Below, piece after piece: positions 29,501-37,560 of a DNA stretch of 64,000 bases. Origin of the DNA: Sclerodactyla briareus (taxonomy: Eukaryota > Echinodermata > Holothuroidea > Dendrochirotida > Sclerodactylidae); the NCBI GenBank assembly GCA_026419785.1, contig JAODTK010005777.1, positions 1-64,000 of the forward strand. The letters are read 5' to 3'. Under the pieces are notes generated by a model, which saw only the letters and a program-made list of their open reading frames with translations, did not search any database and was not told the origin of the DNA. Every line of letters begins with the position of its first letter. Position 1 is the stretch's first letter. Both the position numbers and the translations under genes were made by a program.

Positions 29501-32500
29501 TCTCCGCTGTGCTCAGATGACATCGAAAGCAGGGGTGTAACCATTCCTAACCTTCTCCGGTACTCTGCCATTTCACATCCCCTCTGAGAAGTGAAGACCA
29601 ACCCACACGCAGCCCGATACTACTCAAAATTTCATCAAAATCAGTCCTTCCTTCCGGTAACAATGAAGTGGGTACACACACACACATACACATACATATA
29701 CACACACACACACAACATATCGTTAGTCTCTTTCTTCCTGAACTTGTTCAGGTGTAGACAAAATTGTAACGAACTACGACTCCTGGAAATCCAAACCTGG
29801 AATGTTTTACTTGCTGAGCATCACTATACCAGTCTCCTGATTCTTCTTAATTATATATCTACAGGGGCTCTGGATTGATTAGATAAGGTTGTACATTTTC
29901 TTGAAGGTATACACAGCAGTATAGTATAGTATCGCATAGTAAGCCTGGTGTAGTATAGAGGAATGACTGAACCCCATCTCTTCAGTGCCTTGGTATGAGT
30001 GGTGGCAGTTATGGCATGCACATCCAAATGTGAACATTCTGACTCAGACTCCCAGCAACTGAGTCATGTAAGACTTCAAAATACCAGGCAACACATTTTT
30101 TTGATACATCATAGAAAACCTTTTAGACATGTTTGGCATTACCGCCACACACACATACACGCACTGTATAAATGATATTTCGACCGTAACACACAGAATA
30201 TTGCTATTGCCAGTTTCATAACAGAAGTGTCTAGGCCGCTGTGTGTACAGGCAGGGACATCACAGCCTCAGTACATGCATTACAGCATAACAAATTTTCG
30301 GGAAAATGTCAGTCCAGTTCTCCCGAAAACTAATAGCAAATCAGTATCACAAGTGCTATTGATCACACAATGGTATTCTTACATTGACCTTTTGTATCCA
30401 ATCCCAGAACCTAAAGTGGCATTTTTATTCAACCAGATTGAACATATTTTTTTAATTAAAAACCCGCGGCTAATCCCCAGGATTTCCCTAACCTCCTATT
30501 GATTTTCATCTCGGTGGTGTCATCTGCGACAAGACCCTCGTAATCTGTGCACTGTTCCCTATTCCATTTTGGTTGGGCATTTTGGGTAAAAGATTTTATA
30601 CAGAATATCAATCAAGTGGAAATACACACACAAGGGGCAAAGCTTTTGTGACGGACCATCCTTGACAATTACTCACACTGGACTGACTAAGCCAGGGTAT
30701 TAGAGGAGCCTCATGCATTCTAAGTGCATGGGCAAGAGTGATTTAGGCTTACCTCTAGCATTCTCGTAACAATGATGTCCTGTTTGTTTGCGGGATAAGA
30801 CAAAAATCGAGATTCAAGATTTGAACTGATTATTGAAATGAGAATATTTACAAATTAGGCACGTTACAGAGAGTAACGTGATTAGTTAGTCCGGTCCCCA
30901 CCCAGTGTACAGGAATGAAATAGAGTTAGCCCCTCTCTACCCCCCCCCCCTCCCCAACCACCCACTCCCATCACCACGTTCATCAATGACAACATGGAAC
31001 CAGTATCTACCTCCAAAACGTATTTCTGTGAGTGAGACTCACACCAGTTTAACAGTTCTGCTATGTCCTTTCACGATACTCACCAATGTTTTTGATTGGT
31101 GTTTATACTTTGATGTCAGTTCACCAGCTGCAGCTTTTTCTTGTGCTTGGACATGATCCCTAGACTGGCCAAACGTGAATCCCTGCATAGACCGTGTCCA
31201 ACTCACTGTAAAAAAATATGAGGCAGACAGTTTGGCGGCTTCAGGGGAGAATTGGGTCCTAACAGGTTATGAAGTTTGTCCCCCCCCCAAAAAAAAAAAT
31301 ATGCTGACCATATAGCAATGTTTAATTGTTCAGACCTATAGGACCAAGGTTGCACTCAACGGAATGAAGAATGTGGGGGGGGGGGTTCAATCAGTCATGA
31401 AGAGACATTCTGTGTGTGGAAAACCATTACAATATGAGGACTGCCAAAAAGTTGGGGGTCCCATCTCATGGCACCCCCACTCCCACCTAACCTCCCTCCC
31501 CCCCCACCCCCACCCCCCCACCCCAGTAGCTACACCTTTCGAATAACCCATGAATTGACCAGTAAGGCAGTCCTTATCATTTCCCTTTCCTGCATTTGCT
31601 CATGTTCTGAGTGTCATTCCATAAACAATTTGAATTGAATTGAAAAGTTAACGAACTTCCATAAAAATGTTTGACACTCAATATTTACTCTATGTAACCA
31701 ATTTTAAGTACATCTATCAATGTTGAGATGATTTGCTTTGATGGGCAAATTACCATAGCTATTTAAGATATTCCAAGCCTACAAATAATTTTGGTTCAGA
31801 ACTTGATGGACCTTGTTATCACTTTTACTTTCTCTTCAAGTTATACTCCACAGGTAACTGTAATAAATTATTTTAATATTCACCTTCCTCCCATTCCTGC
31901 AATGTACTTGCATCATGCAGGCATTCCGAAGCTCGTTGACCCCTTACAAGCTCCTGAAAAATAGAGATTCATTCGATTTTTGTTGTATCTTTGTCCGCTA
32001 ATTACAAGACCCTCAAGCTTGTGTTTACTTGGATCACGAAACATGTGAGGCAGTATGAGAAATGATCCGTGTACCCAATATACACTGATGTAGTAGGGGA
32101 GCACCCCAAAATACCGAACTCTGCAAAAAGAAAATAACATGAAGAATCAAGGGTGGTGCCAGCGGGAAAGGGGGGGGCATGCCCCTCCTCGGGAAAGCCT
32201 GCCCCTCCCAAGTCGGGGATGTTTTCACATCTCTTCGGGAATCTGCCCGCGTGGGTATGCTGAATGTGCACAAACCCACGCGGTCCTATTGCCCCGACAG
32301 TATAGTATTTTTTTATAGTGAAAATCCTTATATTGTAGCTGAAAATTTTATATGATATACAGGTTCCTCACTCGAGTTTAAGATCAGCATAATCATCTTC
32401 CTATCTTCCTAACAGACTATCTCATCGTGGCATATATAGATAGGATACCAAGCCTTATGAAAGTCTGCTGAATGCCTGCAAAGAGATTACGTTACAATTC

Positions 32501-35500
32501 TGTTGAGGAGAATGATCGATCTGATCTGGCCGTTCTACACTGTTTTGGTTGCCTTTGGTGTTGAGTGGTGTGCTCTCTCACGACGCAAATACTCCAATTG
32601 CCCAGGCATTCACATGCCGTTATCGGAAACCTTACCCTTCGCTACTAAAAGCGCTGATGCGTGGATGCCCACTTAGAGAAACACTCTGCTCCCCACACAA
32701 TGTTTTTTTCTTCGTTTCATTTTCTCCTTCGAGAAAAATGTTAAAAAAATGAAAATATTGAAATGCCATATTTTGACTTAGGGGGTAGGGTGATGGCTCG
32801 ATTGGGAAACTTGGACCCACCCCCGTCGGGGACACTCGTACCCCCCCCGTCGGGAAATCCTGGCGCAACCACGTTGGAAGAATCTTTTCATATTCTGCAT
32901 TGTCAAGATCCCAGTAAACACCGCTTGTATAACATGGTCAAATTACAATGGTCCGAAGAACTTCAATAATTTCTGGTGTACTTGGTATTTGGTTATCAAA
33001 AATGCCACATGCCCGTGGCAAATCGCCAAGAAACTGACTTCAATGACAGCAAAGATAAGATTTTGTGCTTGTGCAGAGGGACATTCGTGACAATCACAAA
33101 ATTTTCCTTTCCTGCTAGAGCTGTGAGCTATAAAACACATACCCATCCAAAAGATGACTATACAAATTTGAAAAAAAAAAAAAAAAAACAACATGCAACG
33201 AAACAGTCACTGAATCTAAGAGTGTGAGTGTTCCAGTTTTGCGCTCCCCACCGCCCACGTTTTTAAGTGCATGGAATCCCGCTAGCTGCCCATTGGTGAC
33301 TCACAGAATATCAAGTGTGCGGTATTCTGGCCAGTGTATTCTTTGTAAACTTCCTCTGGTTCTATAAATGCAAAACATCATGGATGAAACTGATTTTTAG
33401 TGGGAGAATTAATGGTACAATACAGAAACTTGCTGTGAATTTCAAGAACATCAATTTGTGACCATTGTACTAGTGAAATATGGTAGTCTCAGACAACTTA
33501 CAAACTCCTCCTTGACATCTACCCCACCATCCCGATACCATACCCCCTCCCTGGCTATTAGACGCATATGGGGGGGGGGGGGGGACAAATATATTTCCTA
33601 TTCCCAACAGTCATCTTTCTCTTGGCCATCTCTTAGGGGGATAGGTGAATTATCCATTAAAAACAATCTCTAACGTATGTGCTGCAATTTGGAACATCCA
33701 CCTACAATTATCGGACAGATTCTCGATTCATTCCTCGATGAGTACAGCCAACCAGTTTTGCCTCTCCGGACAGATGCATTTGGCAACACCTAGCCCTGTG
33801 AGGTGACTGTTTGGGAAGTGAGGAAATACCCGTACACTCCTCCATCCACCACTTTAAACCTGCATGGGGATTCAGTTTCAAAGAAGAAACAGTTACCTTG
33901 CTGTAGGATGCCCTGTTCTCCAGAATTCCATTCGGACATTTGTCTTTCAGACCTGTGAAACAAATGTAGCATAAAATGAGTACCCAACAACTATTCCCTG
34001 CATCAACAAACAAAGACCTCTGTGAATTTTCTGATTCATGGTACCTAGAGGCACAAGATACCCAAGAGAACACTACACCCCCCACATCTGTTGAAAATTA
34101 AATTGTGGCTGTTAATAGTGACGTCACTGAAGACCAGTGGAGCACATCCATTTGAATAAGTGGGAGGGGGTGAATGGGCCTCGAACCAGAAATTACTGTG
34201 TGAAAATATTGTCAAATATAAGTCAATGGAGCATTTCCAAAAGTGTGTATATATCGCCCCTACCACCCCCATGGGATGTGCCCCATATTAAAAACCCCTC
34301 CGTTGTATATCAAAATTGTTGTTGTACTGATTTATGATGGTGACGATAAACCCCAATCTATGAATTGCCCTCAGAATTTTCTCTATATTCGCACGGCATC
34401 ATGCAAATGTTTGCTGCTTGTCACTTTGGGTATCGGATGACAATACTTCAGGTACTGAACAGACATCTGGAAAGGCTGAATAAGCGGTTTTGACCTCTAA
34501 ATTTCTATTTCAGGTTTACCAAAAGGGTCCAAAAAGGAAGTGTGAATATGAACCCATTTCCCAGTGCAGTGGTCAGGTGGATTGGCTCGTGCCTTCCAAG
34601 CTTGTGCTTTATGATTGAGTGCTGTGACTAGTCTTTGGCGAAATGTTGTTCCCTTCACAACCGACGCCATCTCTGGCAAATATAATCAGTGTTACTTAGT
34701 GAGCAGAAACCTCTTGAATATGCGCCATTCCTGATCATCTTATGAACATATCATGAGCTATCATGCCACAACTCAAAACACCCAGTACCTCAATACTGCA
34801 TGAGTTAATTAATTAACCTGTTAGTGCATTGATCCTGTGTCGTCACGCTGCGGCGCATTTGTTCGACTCTTGTAAACGAATATGTAGATTCCACAAACCT
34901 GCTCATCAGAAGGATTCTACAAGTCATTTTGAGGACAGATCCACAGAATGTAACTAAGTGACAAAGTGAGGGCTTGCGGCTGAATACAGAGGCAACGAGA
35001 AACAGCAATAAAATAGTCTTGAACAAGACGGTTCCAGAGTACAGAAGGTTTATCATTTTACCGCTTGCGCTGCCTTCGTAGTCGATTTCGGTCATCATCA
35101 TATTTTGCTCAATTCATCCTGAATCCAGGCTCTCTGGGGATTTTCTGGGAAGGAAAAAATGTTTGCGAGAAAACAATTTGACCTGGGGATGAAATTGTAT
35201 CATACACTAATGCAACATATATAACAAACAATGAGCCTCTCACAGTTAAAGTCATGATGTACTTTGCTTCGTAGGTCATCGGGGTACGCTGACCGTTTGA
35301 CGGTTCATGAACAGTTGTGCTGGAACAATCTTTTAAAAATCCCCTGACGGAACTTACAGATCCCATCCGCACAAGTTTCACCGAGTTCCCATCATACTCT
35401 CAGCAAATGACATAGTAAAAACAGGGAAGAACGGGTTCAGATTTTGAAGAATAGGCCATAATCACCACAAAAACTCACTGGTTTGTGAATCTTTGAACTA

Positions 35501-36592
35501 CGAGTACTTACCCAATATTGCCACTTTGCACCCCACCCCGCGGCATTGAAACTGCAATTTTTTACAGTAGTCCGGGTTGGCAACACCCTCGTCCTATTAT
35601 TTTCCAGTTGAACGTTAACTTCATGAGACACGATTGAAAGCAGACGGGTGAATTTCGGCGATGAAAAATCAGTGAAACTTAGCCACGATGCTCATGAACT
35701 TGAACGTTCAACTGGAAAATAGAAGGACCGATAGGGGTTGCCAAACTGGAACTGAAAAAAAAAAAACTGCCGATGTTCAATAGCGGGGTGGGGTGCAAAG
35801 TGCAATATTGGGTGCAAGATCCAAAATATTATCACACTAGATACCAATTTTTTTTAAAATTCCCCCGATAATTGAGCTTTTTAGAGAGATCTAAGTCATG
35901 CTTCATCCCAAAATTTGCTAAAGAAAGAGAGAAAGAAACTGCATTTTCTGGGAATTCAGAAAACACACCAACAACAAATGTGGATACACAAACATAGTAA
36001 ACCACGCGGAATTCAACAAAATAGTTTATCGAATCCACGCAAGGAAAAGCAATTGCATTTAAGGCGTCGCTGGCTTGACATCTCACTGCAGCAGAATCAC
36101 CCTGAACCCACCTCTAACTCATACTTGCTTGCTTGTTTTGTCGAAGATTATTCTCTGAAGTAAGTAATATTCCTCAATGCTTCCAATAACCTGGAAATAG
36201 ACGAAAGTAGAGATATACCATGAAGACGGGATGATTGGGTCAATTTGGGATCAATTGGAGTTGATGAGATGACTCGGTTAAGCGAAATGATACCAGGATG
36301 AGGTGATTTCAGAGGTTGAGATTGTACAGAATGATGAGTTAAAATAGGGAAGTTGAGGTGAGATTGCACAATGGATGCTAAGATAAAGTATAGCAATTGA
36401 GATTGTACAAAGATGACAAGATAAGAAAGGAAGTTGAGATTGTGCAATAATGCAAAATAATGGAGCAGGACAGCCTTCAGAAGCCCAGGTTAGATATCAG
36501 AACCTTATTATTAGCTCTCTGGATGACTATATTCCTTAAATCCAATGAAAGTTACCTCCGCCTCAGGTGGTTGGACATTAGGGACTCACGGT
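4048..36592 (-). CDS. VPS50: Syndetin (VPS50/CCDC132) locus, partial at its 3' end
   Basis: Syndetin replaces VPS54 in the GARP-like EARP complex (with VPS51, VPS52 and VPS53), which tethers vesicles for endosomal recycling and dense-core vesicle sorting. I matched exons, from memory of the human protein, in the correct order on the minus strand: 36.6, 36.0, 34.6, 33.9, 31.9, (30.8), 29.0, 27.0, 25.8, 22.8, 20.9, 19.4, 18.7, 16.5, 15.6, 14.8, 7.4, 6.0 and 4.1 kb. The strongest matches are LPVKSNFTNLNLHEVRF (human [17 protein letters not shown]), GLAERIVGTES ([11 protein letters not shown]) and KYDDFIYV (KYDDFIFV). The N-terminal start, a stretch near residues 130-180, a short piece after the 6.0-kb exon, and the C-terminus after SQHS were not found. 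The C-terminus should lie left of the window. Most exons need one or two single-base shifts while splice sites are intact, so I read this as assembly noise and not a pseudogene. Confidence 0.92.
4825..5300 (+). repeat. ~105-bp tandem repeat, five copies
   Basis: GGAATGAC/GACTGCCTCA recurs at 4833, 4940, 5043, 5149 and 5253 (spacing 103-107). The rest of each unit (GCTAAAACACTTCCAAAAGG, GTGAAACTTCTATAGGAATG) is also repeated. The array lies in the VPS50 intron between the 6.0 and 4.1 kb exons. Confidence 0.85.
5915..6000 (-). CDS. VPS50: VPS50 exon ([23 protein letters not shown] region)
   Basis: An uninterrupted frame reads FPMCIVWDRHLHGLAERIVG then TES. Syndetin has [24 protein letters not shown]. 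The acceptor is AATTAG and the donor CGTG|GTAACT. The next segment (LVFLAEQFEFLQPHL) should lie between 4.2 and 5.9 kb but I could not see it. Confidence 0.88.
7339..7449 (-). CDS. VPS50: VPS50 exon ([24 protein letters not shown] region)
   Basis: A strong acceptor (TTTTTCACCTGCAG) and the donor TCT|GTGAGT enclose 111 bp, the 37 codons expected. It reads SDISALGINSKLLTTLKDQQ, matching syndetin [20 protein letters not shown]. On the plus strand the same bases mimic an exon because CTGCAG and GTGA flank it on both strands. Confidence 0.8.
7714..14024 (+). mobile_element. Family 1 tandem-core element, copy 2 (largest)
   Basis: It has the same left end (AGAAGCCAAAAGGCTAAGTGATCCTTGA), the same truncated first unit, and the same right end as copy 1: CA microsatellite 13928-13978, then GATTCCT...AGGAATC (13996-14019) and an A run. 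Between them lies an array about 6 kb long. It sits inside the VPS50 intron between the 14.8 and 7.4 kb exons, antisense to the gene. No open frame in it looks like a protein. Confidence 0.78.
7925..13880 (+). repeat. 312-bp tandem array, about 20 copies
   Basis: The monomer is the same as at 240-2745. TGACCT..GGTGACC landmarks recur about every 308 bp from ~8140 to ~13780. Monomers are colinear and about equally diverged along the array. Most differences are single missing or extra bases, as expected from residual long-read error on top of real divergence. Confidence 0.9.
14485..14672 (+). repeat. (AAT)n microsatellite
   Basis: About 185 bp of AAT/ATA repeats with single-base phase slips, just 3' of the 14.8-kb VPS50 exon donor. 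It generates long Ile/Leu/Tyr-only frames on the minus strand, which are not genes. Confidence 0.95.
14691..14897 (-). CDS. VPS50: VPS50 exon ([28 protein letters not shown] region)
   Basis: Bounded by AGTTTCAG and the consensus donor TGTG|GTAAGT, 207 bp. Successive frames read STLWNTTINVF, RLYGKYTLPMSSVLKPIA and FDVVLCMSELFDYYLF. Syndetin has [27 protein letters not shown] and FDVIHFMSQLFDYYLY. This is the most conserved part of the family. Two single-base shifts interrupt the frame. Confidence 0.95.
15579..15693 (-). CDS. VPS50: VPS50 exon (acidic linker, [21 protein letters not shown])
   Basis: The acceptor is CTATGTAG and the donor GG|GTGAGT. The frames read SDEGMGFDDSDEEDEVRP, DDLKS and IDELTGESPQRG. 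Syndetin has the acidic ESDEQ...[24 protein letters not shown]. Two single-base shifts are needed. In the unshifted frame it looks like a terminal exon ending VRPMI and stop, which I consider an artefact. Confidence 0.88.
16282..16577 (-). CDS. VPS50: VPS50 exon ([23 protein letters not shown] region)
   Basis: The acceptor CTGTCCACAG starts LTDGGLRRFMETPENEGGW, then EDLPVKSNFTNLNLHEVRF. Syndetin has [32 protein letters not shown]. After one frame shift it continues GSVRGFFQKFSDKGSPFD and EEAGGEEENIGVVNG, matching VTLFEQYCSGGNPFE and HKDEETEDVLASNG. The donor GG|GTTAAGT may itself carry an extra T. This is the longest and best exon match. Confidence 0.95.
16590..17110 (+). repeat. Dispersed repeat X, copy 1
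   Basis: It is similar along about 450 bp to 44100-44600 in the same orientation. Shared landmarks in order: GACAACTGCAGGATACAAC/GACAACTCATCTTGGATACAAC, AGGTCCAACTCCCC, CAATTGCGCA.AA.CGCATGAC, GTTCTGTTGTTCTTT and TTTGCAGGGTTGTGCAAT. There are no recognisable coding parts. It lies directly upstream of the 16.5-kb VPS50 exon acceptor. Confidence 0.75.
17735..18205 (+). repeat. ~134-bp tandem repeat, about 3.5 copies
   Basis: The landmark CCAAGTTTCATGAAAATCC occurs as variants at about 17749, 17885, 18019 and 18151. Between them TGACCTCCATGAACC and CATAAATTATGCAAATTA variants also repeat. The array is in a VPS50 intron. Confidence 0.8.
18610..18715 (-). CDS. VPS50: VPS50 exon ([20 protein letters not shown] region)
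   Basis: The acceptor TCTTGCAG is followed by VDRPSGQEFCGVPLERYST, then in another frame DSSFRQQTPSANPRH. Syndetin has [31 protein letters not shown]. The spacing between EFCG and the RQQ/RKQ motif is conserved. I see no convincing donor, so the lower end is approximate. Confidence 0.75.
19125..19265 (+). mobile_element. SINE-tail-like fragment
   Basis: GAGTTCACCACTGATCGTCTTTCGGATGGGAATGTAAATGGCAGTCC and the next ~70 bp match the 3' part of the SINE-like unit at 43.3 kb. The GGATGGGA(C)GTAAATGG core is a common SINE 3' motif. It abuts the downstream edge of the 19.4-kb VPS50 exon. Confidence 0.55.
19333..19408 (-). CDS. VPS50: VPS50 exon ([25 protein letters not shown] region)
   Basis: After the acceptor TTTTTTCCAG the frame reads DVNSRLNGFYRPDLSSVKYD followed by DFIYV, without interruption. 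Syndetin has [26 protein letters not shown]. The following LDIISRLMQ is absent and sequence similar to a SINE tail begins about 70 bp further on, so the 3' end of this exon is unclear. Confidence 0.92.
20838..20944 (-). CDS. VPS50: VPS50 exon (YIKKKLEHGLTRIWQ region)
   Basis: A strong acceptor (CTTATTTCCAG) and the donor GGCAG|GTAATA bound 107 bp. The end reads TEHLAIRQ and, after a shift, VIWQ, matching syndetin KLEHGLTRIWQ. The next exon downstream begins DV, exactly as in the human protein (IWQ|DV). Confidence 0.65.
21150..21422 (+). mobile_element. Family 1 element remnant, right end only
   Basis: One decayed partial monomer (GACCTTTGACCTAGTGCCGAAACAATGGGGT) is followed by a CA-rich block and GATTCTCTGACTCCATCAAGGAATT-A-run (21394-21418), which matches the right ends of the complete copies. 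No left end or array is present. It lies in the VPS50 intron between the 22.8 and 20.9 kb exons, in the same orientation as the other copies. Confidence 0.7.
22789..22914 (-). CDS. VPS50: VPS50 exon ([17 protein letters not shown] region)
   Basis: The acceptor is CCCATCTAG. The exon reads HVD, ETYIPCLVDMA, then after a one-base shift ALLEVMKIYFTTIE. Syndetin has [31 protein letters not shown]. The proposed donor AGG|GTGAAC would add a short, poorly conserved tail, so the lower end is less sure. Confidence 0.85.
23386..25386 (+). mobile_element. Family 1 tandem-core element, copy 3 (short, more diverged)
   Basis: The left end GGAAGCCAAAAGCTTAGTGATTCCTTGA is the best-preserved of the set. Five to six monomers follow (landmarks near 23575, 23897, 24217, 24519, 24836 and 25150), then a short CA-rich block and GATTCCT...AGGAATC (25357-25381) with an A run. 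Monomers share variants not seen in copies 1 and 2 (e.g. ACTCATCGTG, 'CTATAACC'), so this array expanded separately. It is intronic in VPS50 (between the 25.8 and 22.8 kb exons). Confidence 0.78.
25756..25893 (-). CDS. VPS50: VPS50 exon ([25 protein letters not shown] region)
   Basis: Three frames read in succession give DAMHQLLCTFT, QFIHNLAFQ and AVLGYVPAGHGFMDSRFQKM. Syndetin has [20 protein letters not shown] and [20 protein letters not shown]. The donor TTCG|GTGAGG is good. No AG is visible at the expected acceptor, so the upper boundary is approximate. Two single-base shifts lie inside the exon. Confidence 0.9.
26340..26440 (-). mobile_element. LINE reverse-transcriptase scrap (motif A region)
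   Basis: The minus strand reads TGLPCMGYIDFHKAFDSAV, the conserved Y-x-D-F-x-K-A-F-D-S motif around the first catalytic aspartate of LINE reverse transcriptases. No RT sequence is visible beyond about 100 bp. It lies in a VPS50 intron. Confidence 0.7.
27006..27098 (-). CDS. VPS50: VPS50 exon ([18 protein letters not shown] region)
   Basis: A 93-bp exon lies between TTCTCTCAAG and GAG|GTGAGT. It reads EHLDNSRQAL, one in-frame stop, then DFDVEALRETSSNNLLGKTE. Syndetin has [33 protein letters not shown] in the same 31-33 residue span, ending with the same LLGKT. Confidence 0.85.
27100..29010. other. VPS50 intron, no features seen
   Basis: Apart from short AT-rich stretches I find no repeat, exon or RNA gene between the 29.0 and 27.0 kb VPS50 exons. 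Confidence 0.5.
29016..29096 (-). CDS. VPS50: VPS50 exon (EEEDYPGAIQLCLECQKAA region)
   Basis: The acceptor TCTATTCTAG and donor AAG|GTGAGG frame an 81-bp exon. It reads EEDLSWCNPACL and then, after a one-base shift, FECQKAAVTFRHYS. Syndetin has EEDYPGAIQLCL and LECQKAASTFKHYS. This is one of the clearest matches in the gene. Confidence 0.85.
29100..31900. other. VPS50 intron region with simple repeats
   Basis: It contains a (CA)n-like run at 29673-29713 and C or A runs at 30944 and 31280-31300. About 50 residues of syndetin (the GRRHLNIAKEGFTQASLG region) must be encoded here but were not recognised, apart from the weak candidate at 30.8 kb. Confidence 0.5.
30753..30800 (-). CDS. VPS50: VPS50 candidate exon (ANQRKRQLLIGLLKSL region)
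   Basis: The sequence ANKQDIIVTRMLE ends at the good donor GAG|GTAAGC. It falls where syndetin has ANQRKRQLLIGLLKSL. The acceptor and the neighbouring GRRHLNIAKEGF segment were not found, so this is tentative. Confidence 0.35.
31908..31953 (-). CDS. VPS50: VPS50 probable exon (ELERVTSLQ region)
   Basis: This 46-bp stretch lies between TTTTTCAG and a GCAA|GTACAT donor. It reads ELVRGQRASECLHDA, where syndetin has ELERVTSLQTGLQLA. Identity is low, but it follows directly on the preceding exon's reading (SK|EL compared with VK|EL) and is in order. Confidence 0.45.
32405..32885 (-). repeat. Dispersed repeat D, copy 1 (inverted relative to 45.1 kb)
   Basis: Its reverse complement matches 45100-45550. 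Shared blocks include GCGTCGTGA.AG.GCACACCACTC, AAACAGTG..TAGA.CGG.CCAGA and TGGTATCCTATCTATA, plus the flanking CCCGACGGGG...CCTA(A)G(G)TCAAAA block. It has GC-rich C-run ends and no coding content. A further related scrap lies at 32150-32240 (CCTCGGGAAAGCCTGCCC). Confidence 0.7.
33897..33952 (-). CDS. VPS50: VPS50 exon (VSKKVADLILEKQPAYVKE region)
   Basis: This 56-bp exon has a strong acceptor (TTGTTTCACAG) and donor (AGCAAG|GTAACT). It reads LKDKCPNGILENRASYSK, matching syndetin KKVADLILEKQPAYVK (pattern I-L-E-x-x-x-A-Y-x-K). Confidence 0.65.
34600..34672 (-). CDS. VPS50: VPS50 exon (LPPVLNLQELEAYRDKL region)
   Basis: After the acceptor TTTGCCAG the frame reads EMASVVKGTTFRQRL. With the LP just upstream it aligns without gaps to syndetin PVLNLQELEAYRDKL (F/Y-R-x-R/K-L conserved). 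The frame stays open for about 60 codons, so the donor position is uncertain. The exon sits between the 36.0 and 33.9 kb exons, as expected. Confidence 0.55.
35510..35813 (+). mobile_element. MITE-like element with long terminal inverted repeats
   Basis: The arms 35511-35625 and 35697-35812 are inverted copies of each other: CCCAATATTGCCACTTTGCACCCCACCCCGC...CCAGTTGAACGTT and its complement, about 110 bp each around a ~70-bp centre. No clear target-site duplication is visible (flanks ACTT and TGCA). It is non-coding and lies in the VPS50 intron between the 36.0 and 34.6 kb exons. Confidence 0.85.
36003..36085 (-). CDS. VPS50: VPS50 exon (LINSIEQVYFSVDSFD region)
   Basis: The acceptor is CTGCTGCAG. 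The frame reads ALNAIAFPCVDSI, which lines up with the conserved LINSIEQVYFSVDSF stretch of syndetin at the start of its N-terminal helical domain. The probable donor is GTG|GTTTAC. At least one frame shift is needed to continue into the KYELEKLP part. Confidence 0.5.
36215..36455 (+). repeat. Degenerate ~45-bp tandem repeat
   Basis: The phrase GGTTGAGATTGTACA...ATGA.AAGATA recurs four to five times with irregular spacing. It is intronic, with no other content seen. Confidence 0.5.
36556..36592 (-). CDS. VPS50: VPS50 candidate exon near the N-terminus
   Basis: A 37-bp stretch follows a T-rich acceptor and ends in GAG|GTAACT. It reads QPPEAE at its end, similar to the QPSDPQAE segment of syndetin just before the conserved core. 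It lies in the right place and order. The frame at its start is unclear, so this is a weak call made mainly from position. Confidence 0.4.
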
Positions 36593-37424
36593 CTCCGAAA
36601 AAAGGAAGAACTGAAACGGTATAAATTTGAGTGATCTTTGCAAACATTGAAGATGGTGGTAAAACATATTGAAACCTGGCTCCATGTAGATAATAACATA
36701 ACATACCAAACACATGTCTTTAGTGATGCGGATATTTTCCAATGTCTGGTTCCTTGCCCCATTTTCAGATTACAACCACTCTTGAAGTATGTTTTCCTAT
36801 GATGATTCAATTTTTTTAGAGTACAATGAGTTGGTGAGAATCGGACTGCTCGTCCTTATGGTACTAAAAGGTATCCTTATCTACCCCTGCAGAGACATTC
36901 CTCTACTTTTTTTTCTCCAATTATTAACACAGTAGTTACCGAATTACTGTGTGGCGGCGGCGGATAGAGCCACATTCTCAAGTAATTTGAGAAGGAGAGT
37001 GAGAAGAAGAGGAAAATGGTTAAATCAATAGAAGTAAAATTTGTCAAGAAGTGACGGGAAGCTGTTCAATCTCCTCTCCCCTGCAATGTTCAATGCCCAT
37101 GAGTGACGTGATGAAACAGCAACGGAAAAAAGAAAGGGAAAATTCCCCCAAAAATAGATCTTTGGACACCAAGTTGGCAAACATGCATACACACAAGGTT
37201 ACATAAAGCATGGAATTCCTGGAAGGTCAAATCAATGTGGCATCTTTCCCAAAACGCCCAGGCCAGGACCGGCTGCCAGAAGCGCCCGAAACCAGGTGAA
37301 AAGCGGAACAAGTAGGCCATTACATGCATGAGGAATAATTACTCTTGTCCCTCTCAACTAAAAAGTTTGAGATGATGATTGATCTAATTTATTACTAAAA
37401 CTCATATAACAAATAATAGTGTTG

Positions 37425-37560
37425 GAGTCGAGTCAGGTCCAGCCAATCTGAGTCTGGTCAAAGCCAGAGTCCGAAACATCCGAGTTTGAGTAAATTCCGA
37501 GTCCAGTCAAATCCGAGTCCGAGTCAAGTCCGAGTCCGGAGTCCTTGGCAATACGCCAAA
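37425..37560 (+). repeat. GAGTCCGAGTC-rich dispersed repeat fragment
   Basis: It contains repeated GAGTC(C)GAGTC/AAGTCCGAGTCC words typical of widespread non-autonomous hAT-like elements in animals. Ends were not defined. The rest of 36.6-39.5 kb shows no gene or other repeat that I can support. Confidence 0.4.
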
